A stretch of 64,000 nucleotides of DNA, from positions 1 through 64,000 of the forward strand of contig JABCPU010000048.1 of the NCBI GenBank assembly GCA_016800925.1. Reading direction: 5' to 3'. Positions 1 to 10,419 of this stretch are shown here, one piece after another. This DNA comes from Suillus spraguei (lineage: Eukaryota; Basidiomycota; Agaricomycetes; Boletales; Suillaceae). The position numbers and the translations under genes were made by a program. How positions within the stretch are numbered: the first letter of the stretch is position 1; the number at the start of each line of letters is the position of its first letter. The notes beneath the pieces were generated by a model. The model was not told the origin of the DNA and made no database searches. It worked only from the letters and a program-made list of their open reading frames with translations.

Positions 1-173
1 TTGCATTTCCATAGTGGCCAGCACGATTGAGGAAGATAGCAAGCTGAATGGAGATAGGGAGCTGGGAATTGTTGGATTGGTTGTGAAAGATATGGCAATC
101 AGAAATTTGATCGAGGATATTATCAAAAATAATAGGGTCCACATGTAGCTTCTGCTGGAATAAATAGGGGCAG
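1..173 (-). mobile_element. PIF/Harbinger-like transposase, N-terminal fragment
   Basis: The minus strand reads open from about 163 to the window edge and contains FDNILDQISDCHIF, then HNQSNNSQLPISIQLAIF and NRAGHYGNA. This resembles the region before the DDE domain in fungal PIF/Harbinger (HARBI1-like) transposases, where an 'SNN.Q.P...QLA..L.R.G..GN' block is typical. The rest would lie to the left, outside the window. The fragment stops exactly at the TG end of the LTR at 174, so an LTR element probably inserted into it. The family call rests on remembered family pattern only. Confidence 0.6.
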
Positions 174-618
174 TGTTATGAACTGGGGTGGCATCACCAA
201 CAATAGTGAGAAGACACTTGTTGGTTGCTGGGAAGTTCTATGATGTTCACAAGAGAACAAGGTGATTGACTAAGGAATGCGTTCTTTAGACAATCAAGGG
301 TTCTGAGTATAAGACTAAGACTAAGGAGTGCTTAGACTTAGAGACGATTCAGATAACTAAGGATTGGAGGTCCTTAGCAAAGGATATTCCAGGTAAAACC
401 CAGTAAGATTGAAGTGGGGAATACAAATGTAATACACTGTGCTTATATGTGTGCACAGACCATGTGACTGTGGGAATGTAACTGTGTATCCCAATAAGGA
501 AGGCATTATGTAATACAGACATGTTGAGATGTATGAGTCATGAGTCAGGGGTTTAGCATACGCATATGCTAAACCAATCAAGAAACAGAATTGAATAGGG
601 GTACATACAATTGTAACA
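174..618 (-). repeat. LTR, family A, copy A1
   Basis: The repeat starts TGTTATGAACTGGGGTGGC and ends GTAACA, matching the copies at 2871 and 9944 over its whole length (445 bp here). It is followed by TTACCCC, the reverse complement of a GGGGTAA polypurine tract, so it is the 3' LTR of a minus-strand gypsy element whose remaining internal part lies at 619-2870. ORFs drawn inside it are not genes. Confidence 0.85.
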
Positions 619-798
619 TTACCCCTTGTTAAGCATAAAGTCACCAACTTTACTCATCTCAGTTGTCATCATAGACGAGATCATAGTCATCATAGTTAGT
701 GACATCTTCATCAGCAGCACTACCACCTAACATGTAAGCAGCCTCCTCTGTAGCTATCATCTGTGCTCGATGACCTTCTTTTCATCTATGGCAGTTAA
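619..798 (-). pseudogene. Gypsy ORF3 copy 1, C-terminal tail
   Basis: The minus strand encodes an EEAAYMLGGSAADEDV acidic tail, matching EEAAYMRSGSFADEDY at the end of the second ORF3 copy (3365-3480). It is separated from the rest of ORF3 by the solo LTR at 799-2037, which is flanked by GTTAA direct repeats. Confidence 0.65.
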
Positions 799-2037
799 TG
801 TTACAAATGTGCCCCTATTCATTTTCCTTTTGTCTTTACTTTGTAATTATGTCACATACTTCTTGACTCATACGATCAATGTGTCTGCACTATAGTTGCC
901 TTCCTTCTTAGATACGCACTTACATTCTCACGTCTCTCTTAGTCTGTGTGCATATATTGCTTATTTAAGCACACTGTATTACACTTGTGTACTTCACTGT
1001 AATCTTACTGGGTTTTACCTGGAATATCCTTTGCTTAGGCCTCCAACCTAAGTCGTCTGAATCATTTCTAAGTCTCAGCACTCCTTAGCCTTGGTCATTA
1101 TTCTTGATCGTCTTTGAGTCACAACTGTCATATACCATACTTCTAATCTCAGATCCAACCATATCCGATCAGATCCGATCAATTCCATATCCGTCTGGTC
1201 CACAGATCCTGTCTGGACCACCCATCCAAATGTGCTCACTTCTTGCACCTTAACTCCCTTGTGTATATCAGCGTCTATCTCCTTTCGTCATTCCTCCTGT
1301 TTCCAGTATTCTGGCTGTGTATATTTCCGTCCTACATCACTGATCCGTTACCTGTGTTCATTTCCGATTCATGCTTACTGATCTGCTGTGCATTAACTAA
1401 TAGACTTCTGTTACACTTCGTACATAGCCCTCGGTCCCGGACTTGTTGATTATCCGTCTTAGATACTTACAGTATATAAACCACTTGTAGATCTCCGTAG
1501 AACCTTAGTTCGAATATCATCTTAGATTCTGCTCATTCTGCTTCCTCCGGACTTAAGCCACTTTCCGCTCTAAGTCATCTTCCGAGACTGGGATTGATTC
1601 CTATAGTCTATATCTCCGACTCTATCTTCAGATAGTTTATCTCTGCTAGTTTCTAGTTAGGAATTCGTTCCGAAGCTAGTCTTAATCTTTGTTCTATTCC
1701 TACATTCTGGATAACCTTTGGACGTATCATATCCAATACCCTCGGACGTCCGGACCCGTCACGCAACTCCTTCCGGATCTTCGGACGTATAACTTCTCCC
1801 TGAAATAAGGGGCATTACTCGGGAAAGGGGCATAGTGCACGAACTGAGGCCAAAGCCCTTTGGATCTCTCTACCTTTGAGTATGGTCTTAACAGCAACTC
1901 TTAGACTTAAACCCTGTTTGTACTTGGAATCCTCCATGTACTCATCGTCCTCATTCTCTTCTGAATGTAGTAGAACTTCCCAGCAGACTGGCTGTGTCTT
2001 TTCACTGTCACTGGTGATGCCATCCCAGTTCATAACA
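799..2037 (+). mobile_element. Solo LTR, family A, opposite orientation, itself interrupted
   Basis: The element begins TGTTACAAATG at 799 and ends TTCATAACA at 2037, the reverse complement of the family-A LTR. It is flanked by the 5-bp target duplication GTTAA at 794-798 and 2038-2042. The LTR sequence is split between 1125 and 1894 by a family-B LTR. It landed inside ORF3 of the left gypsy fragment. The TSD shows that this LTR transposed or recombined to solo form after that ORF was in place. Confidence 0.88.
1126..1893 (+). repeat. LTR, family B, copy B1 (nested in LTR A)
   Basis: The sequence starts TGTCATATACCATAC and ends GGTCTTAACA (768 bp). The start recurs in reverse at 11078, and the end recurs at 41067 (GACCTTAACA), which fixes both boundaries. 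It is flanked by ACAAC (1121-1125) and GCAAC (1894-1898), a likely 5-bp target duplication with one mismatch. It has TG...CA ends and no coding sequence, so it is a solo LTR of a second retroelement family. Confidence 0.8.
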
Positions 2038-2042
2038 GTTAA

Positions 2043-2870
2043 TGAGGTATTGGTCCCACTTATGAAGTGCATCATATAAGCCGTCATCTTTCCAAGTGAG
2101 AGTGAATGGTGAGTCACCGAGCCACTGGGGGCAGTAGATGGATAAGTGAGTGGGAGCCCAGTACTCACAAATCTGACATTGATAGTCAGGGCAATTCTTC
2201 TGCTGGTGTCTGTAGTTCCCACAGACATGACATTTCATGTTTTTGTCTGAGTTAGAAGTTGATGTACAGAGTGGTGAGGGTGAAACGACAGGGGAAGGGC
2301 TAGCAGAGCATGCCCATTTCTTTCCTTTATCATGCATCATGCACTTAAGGGCAATACAATTTTCACGCCTAAGGTTCCTTTGTTGCGCGGGGGTGAGGGT
2401 GTATGCTGAGGCGGGGAGGTCAGGTGTATCTGGACATTCAGCAGCCATGCTGAGTTCATCTGGAGAAGACAGAGATGTTACTCCAAAAGCTTCAACAGGG
2501 ATTAAAGCAGTAGGATCTGCTGGTCCAAATGATGCTGGGATGGCTATGGGTGGGTGAATGTGAAGGTCTCTAAGACAAGGACTGAGTGCGATTAGCTCAG
2601 CAAACTTGATCCTTAATTCTTTAGCAGCTTTGCACTGCTCTTCAGTACATGGCTCGTAGAGCCAATTGGGGTGTTCTTTGATAGTAGAGGTAGTGATAGG
2701 AGATGGGGTAGGTGGGCTGTCTAGGGTAGATGTAGCTTCTTGTATGCTAGAAATAGCTTCTTTGACTAATCCTCTGGTTTCTCTGGTTTCCACAACAGAT
2801 TGTCAAATGGTTTCGATAATGGCATTTGTTGTTTCCCTAATCTTCTGCACAGCAGATAAGCCAACAAGGG
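2043..2870 (-). pseudogene. Gypsy ORF3: tandem zinc-knuckle protein of unknown function (copy 1)
   Basis: The longest open stretch is 2793-2043 (about 250 residues), and the frame reaches towards 2870 through one stop. In order it has a helical N-terminal part, a Ser/Thr/Pro-rich linker, an acidic segment (VEAFGVTSLSSPDELSMAAE), then two zinc knuckles: CHVCGNYRHQQKNC (CX2CX4HX4C) and CQICEYWAPTHLSIYC (CX2CX6HX4C). A WLGD..F.LTWKDDGLYDALHKW motif follows. The C-terminal acidic tail continues at 798-640 beyond the inserted solo LTR. A homologous ORF lies at 3365-4808, downstream of integrase and chromodomain, which fixes its position in the element. I do not recognise a named family; it could be a second nucleocapsid-like or silencing-related protein. 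Confidence 0.7.
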
Positions 2871-3332
2871 TGTTACGAACTGGGGTGGCGTCACCAGCGA
2901 CAGTGAAAAGACACAGACGGTCTGCTGGGAGTTCTTACAATGTCTAAAAGAAGACAAGGTGAAAGTACAAGGAATGCGTTCCGAGTATGATCAAGGGTTC
3001 AGCCTCGAAGACAAGTCTAAGAGGTATCTGCGAGAATAGAGACTAAGGCTAAGGAGTGCTTAGACTTAGAGACGACTTAGGTTGGAGACCTAAGCGAAGG
3101 AGATTCCAGGTAAAACCCAGTAAGATTAAAGTAGGGAATCTACTACAAGTACACTGTGCTTAAATAGACCAATATGTGCGCACAGACCAAGTAACCGTGA
3201 GAACATAATACGTATCCTAATAAGGAAGGTATGTGTTGTACAAATGCGTTGAGCATATGAGTCAGAGTCTCGTCACGAGATATACAAGAAAGGAACAAAG
3301 GAAAATGAATAGGGGCATGTACGATTGTAACA
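2871..3332 (-). repeat. LTR family A, copy A2 (3' LTR of the gypsy element)
   Basis: TGTTACGAACTGGGG...ATTGTAACA, 462 bp, followed by TTACCCC, the reverse complement of the polypurine tract. Compared with copy A3 it lacks a ten-base stretch near 3069 and has scattered substitutions. Confidence 0.88.
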
Positions 3333-3364
3333 TTACCCCATTTTTACACGTAAAGTCACCGGCT

Positions 3365-4808
3365 TTACTCATCTTGGTTCGCATAGTAAACAGGATCATC
3401 ACTCCACTCGTAGTCTTCGTCAGCAAAGGACCCGCTTCTCATGTACGCAGCTTCTTCAAGACCGGCGCGTCGTTTAGAGTCCTCCTCTTTTCTGCTTGAA
3501 TTCGTTCTCGTCAAGCTGCTGCTCCCAAGCGTGAAGTGCGTCATAGAATCCCTCTCCTTCCAAGTTAACTCGAAAGGAGGAGGTCCAACTCGTCGAGGAC
3601 AATAGATGGATAGATGAGTAGGCGACCAATATCTGCAAACCTTGCACTGATATTCCGCACAATTTTTCTGACGATGTCCAAGCAGTCCGCAGACATGACA
3701 TTTCATGTTTTCGTCGGGGTTGGAATGGACTTTGCGTAAGGGTGACAGTGAGATACGGGTTTAGGACTGATAGATCTGGCGCGCTTCTTTCCCTTATTCC
3801 GTTTCATACGCTTTAGGGCAAGTGTGTTATCGCGCCTAAGCTGCGCTTGCTGAGCAGGGTGAGAGCGTACGCTGATGTAGGGAGGTCAGGAGTAGCTGCT
3901 CGTTCAGCAGCCACAAGAAGTTCGTCAGAGGAAGACGGGGAGGTTATGCCGAAGTCTTTTACTAAGACTGGAGAGACAGGATCCATTGGACCGAATGATG
4001 ATGGATAGACATGGGAGGATGTATGTGAAGGTCGCGAAGTCGAGGGACCGAGTGTTACCAACTCGGTGGTAGGATACCTAGTAATTTAGTGGCCTCACAC
4101 TGCTCTTTGTGCAAGGTTCATACAGCCATCAGGGCAATGAGCGGTTATAACGGGGTGATGAGGTCGGCTGTTCGATGGGGATGGGGTTCGGGGAGATGCA
4201 AGGTCAGCTTGCGTTTGTTGTAAATCAGTGATGGCTTCTTCCACTAGGTTTCTAGCCGCTCTGGTTTCAGCGACTGATTGCTGGATGGTTTCGACGACTG
4301 AATTAGTGAGTTGTCCGATCTCTTGGACAGCAGTGATAAGCCAGCAAAGGCGTCAAGACTAGAATACACGCGCGAAGAAGCGGGTGCTGGAATAGGAAGT
4401 GGCGTATCTTCTGCGGAGAGGGAGGTCGAGCAATGCCTGCTCGACGTTCGGCAATGATGTGAATAGCTTCTTCAACATCATTCTTAAAAGAATGGGAAGC
4501 AACAACATAGCGTAAGCACGAATACGTTTTTGAAGATGAAGGAAACGGTGACGGAGTGTAATCTCTGTTGTTCTTTGGCGTGGTTCGATAAGGGCTGCGG
4601 TACGGATGATGTTGACAAGGAGTAGGGCAGGGAAAGCACCTCTTTCAGTGAGGATTCTTTCGATTTCAAGGGCATGTCCTTGACAGAGAATGCGGCTTCA
4701 ATGTAGGAGGTATTGTCGATTTCAGTGGTAAGAGTTCCGTATTTTCAGTTCAGAGTCGGAGTCATTGTGCAATGGTGACGGGAGTGATGTAGGCAGTGGG
4801 GAAAGACA
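3365..4808 (-). pseudogene. Gypsy ORF3: tandem zinc-knuckle protein (copy 2)
   Basis: This lies downstream of the chromodomain and upstream of the 3' LTR, the place occupied by env in errantiviruses. A plausible ATG is at 4808 (MSFPTAYITPVTIAQ). The N-terminal half is helix-rich (ERILTERGAFPALLLVNI, then LRHRFLHLQKRIRAYAMLLL). The C-terminal half has CHVCGLLGHRQKNC and CKVCRYWSPTHLSIYC, then PPFELTWKERD and an acidic tail ending DDPVYYANQDE. Several frameshifts break it. No membrane-anchored or glycoprotein features are visible, so a classical Env is unlikely. Similarity to copy 1 (2043-2870) shows it is a genuine part of the element. Confidence 0.7.
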
Positions 4809-4859
4809 TTTCGATGTGGTAGTTGATCAAGTGCTAGTGCGGTTGATTGACTGAAGGAT

Positions 4860-6010
4860 AATCAGAGGGCTTTGCTTCTTATAAGCATTCAAGATTCGAG
4901 CGGAGTTCTTCAAGTTCTTTTCTGGGAGCCATTCGTTATCTCCCGATGAGTATCCTTTCCAAGAAACAGATAGCGTCGGCGATTGCCGTTCCTTTGTGAG
5001 AAAGAATTGCTTCTATTCATATTCTTCTTCTTCTTCGATGATGTTAGGTGGTGGTTCAGGGAAGTTCGGACCGTGTACGTCCGTTTCACTATAGGACGAT
5101 AAGACAGAAGCGTGGAACGTGGATGAATCTTCCACTGCGGAGGGAGTTTGAGTGTGAACGTGATGGGGATAAGACATCAATGATCGGGAAAGGTCCGTAT
5201 CTTTTGGGGCAGTTTCCTTGATGGGAGTTTGAGTCTAAGATTAGCGGCAGATAGCCAAACCTTATCTCCATCTTCCATGGGATGTACTTATCTCCTCGGG
5301 ATCGTTCGGCCATTGTCTGCATTGCAATGTTATGCAGGCATTGCTTCTTCTCTTATCTTCTGCAGGGATCGTACTCGATCTTCTGCTGCGGGGACGGATG
5401 ATCAGGGATAAGGTGAGGGATAGCCGTGGTTCGTATCCCATCATTAGATAGAAGGGTGATGCATTCCTTGCATCATGTTTTCGGTGGTTGTGGACGAATT
5501 CGGCGATTGGTAGATGTTCTACCCAATCTTCAGGGTTGTTGCGGCAATAGATGCGTAGATATGTTTCAAGTTCTTGATTTAGCCTTTCAGTTTGACCATC
5601 AGTCTGGGGTGATAAGCCTGGATGGAGCATGACGTAGTCGAGAAGTCGGGCAAGTTCCTTTGAGAAGCGAGATAGGAACTGCGGGCCTCGATCCGAGATA
5701 ACTTTGTCATGGAGTCCAAATCGTCGGTAGACATGTTTCAAAAATAGTTTAGCAACCCTTCGGAAGTGATGGTTTTCAAACAAGGGATAATAATTACCCC
5801 CTTCGTAAGGCCATGGTCTACCACGACCATGATACTGTCAAAGCCACCAGAGACAGGGAGGTCGGTGATAAGATCGACAGAGATCTGGGAGAAAGGCGAG
5901 TCGCAGAGAGGGATTGGGTGAGCGGGGCGAATAGGATGTGTATCTGTTTTCATTTGCTGACAAAGGGCGCACCCTTCAACATATTTCCGAATATAGGAGC
6001 CCATAGCGGG
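4860..6010 (-). pseudogene. Gypsy family A integrase and chromodomain
   Basis: Two overlapping frames (6004-5738 and 5783-5262) make up the integrase. The zinc-finger end has [12 protein letters not shown], and the catalytic core has SVDLITDLP (first Asp), ISDRGPQFLSRF (second Asp) and QTDGQTERLNQELETYLR (Glu), so the D,D,E triad is present. A frameshift separates the first and second catalytic blocks near 5760. Downstream, around 4985-4860, another frame reads [19 protein letters not shown], a chromodomain, marking the element as a chromovirus. Chromodomains direct integration to chromatin carrying particular histone marks. Confidence 0.85.
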
Positions 6011-6349
6011 CCACCAGGCTTCTCGTTTAACAAGTTCTTCAGTTTTGAATCTACCGGGATGCCCGCGGTAGGATGATCATGATACCGTTTCAGGATATCG
6101 GAGCGATGCGCCGGTGGAATATAGGCGCGATTCTTAAAATAGAGGACTTCTCCTCAATCTTCCATTCAGAGAGTGCCGATTTCATAGGGGGAAGGCACAC
6201 GCCATCAAGGGCATCAGACGCCGTCTTGAAGACAGGGTCGTCGAGGGGGTCAGAGGATGACAGCACATCCTTCAAGTCGGTGTCAATAAGACGAACGAAT
6301 AGAGCGTCAGGGAGGAGAGTCTGGTCTTCATTATCGTCTTTACCGGAAT

Positions 6350-7730
6350 CGTAGTGGGCCGGCGAGATAGTGCATCAGGTACTGCTAATTTAGTACCTGC
6401 AACATGATGCAGTTCAATGTCGTAAATAGACAAAATCAGTTGCCAACGTGCTTGGCGCGGGTGAGTTTCTGTGCACTTCTAAAGTACAGAAGGTTCTTGT
6501 GGTCAGTGAATACCAAGACAGGGTGTGGGTTCCTTCAAGATAGTGACGCCATTCATTCAATGCCCATATTACGGCAAGGAGTTCCTGATCAAAGATCTGG
6601 TAATTGCGTTCTGCGGGGTTCAAAGACTGTGAAGATATGCACATGGGTGATAAACACCATTTTCATCAGTCTGCAAGAGAACTCCGCCGGTTGCTACAGC
6701 GAAGCGTTGGTAGCAATAGCAAATTGTTGGGAAGGATCAGGGTTACGGAGTACCGGTTGGGATGTAAAGCGCCGTTTCAGTTCTTCGAAGGTGTCCATGC
6801 ATTCGGTGACCAATCAAAGGCCTTATCTTTCTTTGTCAGATCGATAAGGGGTCGGGCAATGTCAGAGTAGTGGGAAATGAACGTGCGATAGAAGTTGCAA
6901 AAGCCGAGGAATGACCGAACATCTTTTACAGATTTCGGAATGGCCATTTGGAGATTCCCTTGGTTTTGGCAGTATCCATAGCAACTTGTCCGGGACAGAT
7001 TATCATTCCGAGGTATTCTACTTCTTCTGCATCGAAGGTGCATTTCTCCGGTTTCAAGAACAGGTGTTCTTTCCGTATTTTCATCAAAACCCGTCTAGTC
7101 CGTTCGCGGTGTTCTGCCATAGTTGTAGAAAAATCAGGATATCGTCCATGTAGATAACCATCCATCCTTCATTGATTTCTTGTTGGAAGGTGCGATTCAT
7201 GTATGCTTGGAAGGTTGCTGGGGAATTACAAAGGCCGAAGAACATGACGTTCGGTTCGAAGAGGCCAAATTCCGTTGTAAAAGCAGCTTTCCACCTATCA
7301 TCAGGATGGATGCGAATATTGTTATAACGGACCGAATATCCATTTTCGTAAAGAACTGTGCGTTGTGAAGTCGTGCGACGAGGGAGATAGGAAGTGGAAG
7401 TGGGTATGCGTTCTTGACTGTCCAATCATTGATGTAGCGGTAATCTTGACAGGGATGCAGTTCTCCACTCTTCTTTCCCACAAAGAAGAAGCCACTAGCC
7501 TGGGGTGACTTCGATTCTGAGATAAAACCTTTCGCAATGTTTTCATCAATAAACTTTTGACGGCGGCGCGTTCTTTTTCCAATAACAGGTAAACCTTAGA
7601 CGTGCGAGGGATAAAACCGGGTTTAGTGTCAATCCGATGATCTATACCAGGGCGTTCGGGAGGTAATTTGTTCAACCCATCTTTAGCAAAGACATCTGCA
7701 AAGTCGTGCAATAGTCCGGGACCAATTCTT
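6350..7730 (-). pseudogene. Gypsy family A reverse transcriptase and RNase H
   Basis: From right to left: FADVFAKDGLNKLPPERPGI (7711 onward), KNAYPLPL, a TKMDIRS block, then in a shifted frame [37 protein letters not shown] and the catalytic VIYMDDILIF (RT box YMDD, near 7150). Next come EHLFLKPEKCTFDAEEVEYL, VKDVRSFLGFCNFYRTF and the RNase H piece [20 protein letters not shown] (6644-6414). At least four frame changes are needed to follow the protein, so it is non-functional. Confidence 0.88.
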
Positions 7731-7783
7731 CGAAGGGTTTCTTCTTCTTTTCCTTCTCATCTGTGGCGAATTCCTGAGCTTTG

Positions 7784-8317
7784 TTACTGTATTTCGGGGG
7801 GAAAGAGGAGTTGTGGAGTAATGGGGAGTTGTTCGAGTCGAGAAGTTCCATCACGTGTTAGGGGCGTGTCCATGGAGACTTCTTCTATGATTCTCATGCT
7901 GACTCCATCAGTATCGTATTCCACAAGAAATTCTCCATCTCCTAGTTCATAAGAGGAAATTTCATGAACTTCTGGTGCATGCCAAACGTCTTGCATGGTA
8001 TTGAATTGATCATCATCCTCTGTTGGGATCAATGAGGGCACGGGTTCTTCTTCATCAGGGATTTCCTCATTAGAAGCCGAGGGAAGATTTTTCGGGGGAA
8101 CATAGAACTTGGATAGTTTCGGTACATTGGTGTCTCGTCCCTGGATCTCTTCTTCTGCTTTTCTCTTTCCTTGCTTCTGTTCTTCTATTGGTCGTTGTTC
8201 GATAGGTTCTTGTCCGACCCGATGTTCGGGTTCAGATTCATTCTTGCGCTTTTCTGTGCGGGGAATCAGTGACACTGGTCCGGCAGTTGTACACGTGGAG
8301 TGGGGTTTATAGTACAT
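7784..8317 (-). pseudogene. Gypsy family A acidic linker between protease and RT
   Basis: This is an open 177-residue stretch with a basic first third (EQKQGKRKAEEEIQGRD) and an acidic, Pro-rich remainder (SNEEIPDEEEPVPSLIPTED). It is in the place where chromoviruses have a variable linker between protease and reverse transcriptase. No catalytic motif is visible, and it was probably part of the polyprotein. Confidence 0.55.
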
Positions 8318-8529
8318 GGCATTTGTACTTCAGGTTCTGGGTCCTTAGGAACATCAATCGGAAGAGTGACAAGGGATCTCGGAAGTCAGGAATGTTGCCA
8401 TTTGGAATGATGATTGAAGAGTTGAGGCAACCCGTTCTTTTTCCGATCCGTATCCAAGTCAATTTCGATTTCATCCGATTTTGCTGTTCGAGGAGGACAA
8501 GTGTTTCAGCAGCCCAATCATACTTGGGT

Positions 8530-8928
8530 TCATTGCTCGTAACCATGGAATTCCAGAAGGATTTGATCTCTTCTTCCTAGTTTGGTAATGTTAAATTTTC
8601 CATACATGGTTCGTTCATCAATTTTGACCACCAGGAGACAGTAGTGCGTGATCGGTCCTCCTTTGATAAGAGTTCCATCTGCCGTAGTAACTCGAAATGG
8701 TGTCTTCAGTTTTCGTCGTGTGATTTGATGGAGCTTCACGAACTCCTCAGAGATGAATGTTCCAGCTGCGCCAGAATCAATCACAGCGGTGGTGTTGATG
8801 GATTTTAAGCGAGTGCGCGAGTGAAGGGTTATAGGGATACGAAGTTCTTTTCTTTCACCTACAGCGCGTACAAGTCTTAGTAATACTTTGGGAGAAACAT
8901 ACGTCGAGTCTTTGTTTCTCCAAGTCAA
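8530..8928 (-). pseudogene. Gypsy family A aspartic protease
   Basis: The ORF carries TTAVIDSGAAGTFISEEFV, a retropepsin active site (DSGA), followed by FRVTTADGTLIKGGPITHYC, typical of the flap and substrate-binding region of Ty3/gypsy proteases. It overlaps the end of the gag ORF by four bases in a different frame. It would cut the Gag-Pol polyprotein. Confidence 0.85.
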
Positions 8929-9761
8929 AAATCCACAACGATCCGTCTTACAGTTTCTTCTTCATTGTCTTCCCCTTCTTTGACTTCAGTTTGACGAAGT
9001 GGGGTCTTCTTCTTTCTGTCAGGACAATTATGAATGCAGTGTCCTGTCTTCTTGCATCCGAAGCATTGTCCCTTCTTCATGCATTCAGATCTTTCCGTGT
9101 CGGAGATTCGATCTATGACCATTGCGTTGGAGTCATGATTAGGAATGTATCGTGCATTTCCGTAGTTCTTCTTCTTCTGTTGTGGAGCATGATGCGTCCT
9201 CATGGCTTGAAGGCGATGATAGGAATTGTCAATGGAAACGCATTGCAGCACAACGTCTCGAAATACTTCGGAGACATCTCCTAGTGCGAAAAGCTTTGTA
9301 AGGATACCCCAACTCAGGCCGTCTTGGAAGAATTGGATTTTTGTTGCATTATCGTGATATGAGCCTTGGCTGCAAGTGCCTCGAAATCAGCATGTAAGTG
9401 TGAAGATCTCCAGTTCCTTGTTTGAGATCCCTGAGTTTCGTGAGTGCGGTTCCTTTAGTATCCACTGGCTCGAAGGCTTCTTTAAAACTTTTCATAAAAT
9501 CCACCATGGTTCCATAACCAACTTTTTGTCCAGAGGTGTGGTTGATTGGGCATGGTCAAGGAACTGTTCCTTCCAAGATTTGGCATTCTTCTCGGTCATG
9601 AAGGATGTTATGAAGATGATCTTCTGCTTGTCGGTGGTATAGAGCTTTTCATTGATGTCAAAGTGCAAGTTGCACGACTGGATAAACTCTCGGGAGTTAT
9701 CGCGATCTCCATCAAAACCTTTTGGTTGACCGATCTTGTATTCAAATTCTTTGGTCGCCAT
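8925..9761 (-). pseudogene. Gypsy family A Gag with CCHC zinc knuckle
   Basis: It starts at ATG 9761 (MATKEFEYKIGQPKGFDGDR), then has the capsid-like stretch FITSFMTEKNAKSWKEQFLD. Frame breaks occur between about 9490 and 9260. The last part (9251-8925) has CFGCKKTGHCIHNC, a CX2CX4HX4C nucleic-acid-binding knuckle. The order N-terminal capsid then knuckle is normal for gypsy Gag. Confidence 0.8.
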
Positions 9762-9943
9762 GTTTGATGATTCATTTAATGAGTTATACTTTCTCGGTGC
9801 CTACATGCGCTGTCTTGCTGTCCGTTAGGGCTTGTCTTCTGTCAGAGGGCTTCTCTTGACAATCTGCTCAGCGTACGCGTACGCTAGTTCTGGGTTCAGG
9901 GTCGAAGACTGGATAGTCGACGATCAGGTGGACTTTAATCTTT
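9762..9943 (-). other. Gypsy family A leader between 5' LTR and gag
   Basis: This 182 bp leader holds no ORF. Directly inside the LTR the minus strand reads AAGATTAAAGTCCACC. I could not match this to a standard TGG-type tRNA primer site, so the priming mode is unknown. Confidence 0.5.
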
Positions 9944-10419
9944 TGTTACGAACTGGGGTGGCGTCACCAGCAACAGTGAAAAGACACAGACGGTCTGCTG
10001 GGAAGTTCCTACAATGCCCAGAAGAAGACAAGGTGAAAGTACAAGGAACGCATTCCGAGTATGATCAAGGGTTCGGCCTCCAAGATAAGTCTTAGAGGTT
10101 CTACAAGAATAGAGACTAAGGCTAAGGAGTGCTTAGACTTAGAGACGATTCAAGACGACTTAGGTTGGAGACCTAAGCGAAGGAGATTCCAGGTAAAACC
10201 CAGTAAGATTAAAGTAGGGAATCTACTACAAGTACACTGTGCTTAAATAGGCCAATATGTGCGCACAGACCAAGTAACCATGAGAACGTAACTGCGTATC
10301 CTAATAAGGAAGGCATGTGTTTGTACAGATGCGTTGAGCATGTGAGTCAGAGTCATGTGACATGATATGCAAGTAAGGAAACAAAGGGAAAATGAATAGG
10401 GGCACGTACAGCTGTAACA
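9944..10419 (-). repeat. LTR family A, copy A3 (5' LTR of the gypsy element)
   Basis: TGTTACGAACTGGGG...GCTGTAACA, 476 bp. It is followed on the right by AGTAA and then the truncated family-B LTR at 10425. Confidence 0.88.

Larger units (their letters stand above)
619..2870 (-). mobile_element. 3' fragment of a family-A gypsy element (ORF3 only)
   Basis: The internal sequence next to LTR A1 consists only of the 3' polypurine tract and the third ORF of the element. It is colinear with 3333-4330 of the complete family-A element. It is interrupted at 799-2037 by a solo LTR and cut at 2870, where another LTR begins. No gag, protease, RT or integrase of this copy remains in the window. Confidence 0.8.
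2871..10419 (-). mobile_element. Ty3/gypsy chromovirus, family A, degenerate near-full-length copy
   Basis: This 7.55 kb minus-strand element is bounded by LTRs at 2871-3332 and 9944-10419. Reading right to left it has gag with a CCHC knuckle, an aspartic protease, an acidic linker ORF, reverse transcriptase, RNase H, integrase, chromodomain, and a third ORF with two zinc knuckles. The order PR-RT-RH-IN identifies Ty3/gypsy. All ORFs carry frameshifts and stops, so it is not autonomous. The flanks (AAGGG on the left, AGTAA on the right) do not match, and the LTRs differ in length (462 against 476 bp) and at many bases, so the two ends may not come from one insertion. Confidence 0.88.

Noticed and set aside
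3365..4808. ORF3 as a true envelope gene
   Set aside because: No signal peptide, transmembrane anchor or cleavage motif visible, and it carries zinc knuckles.
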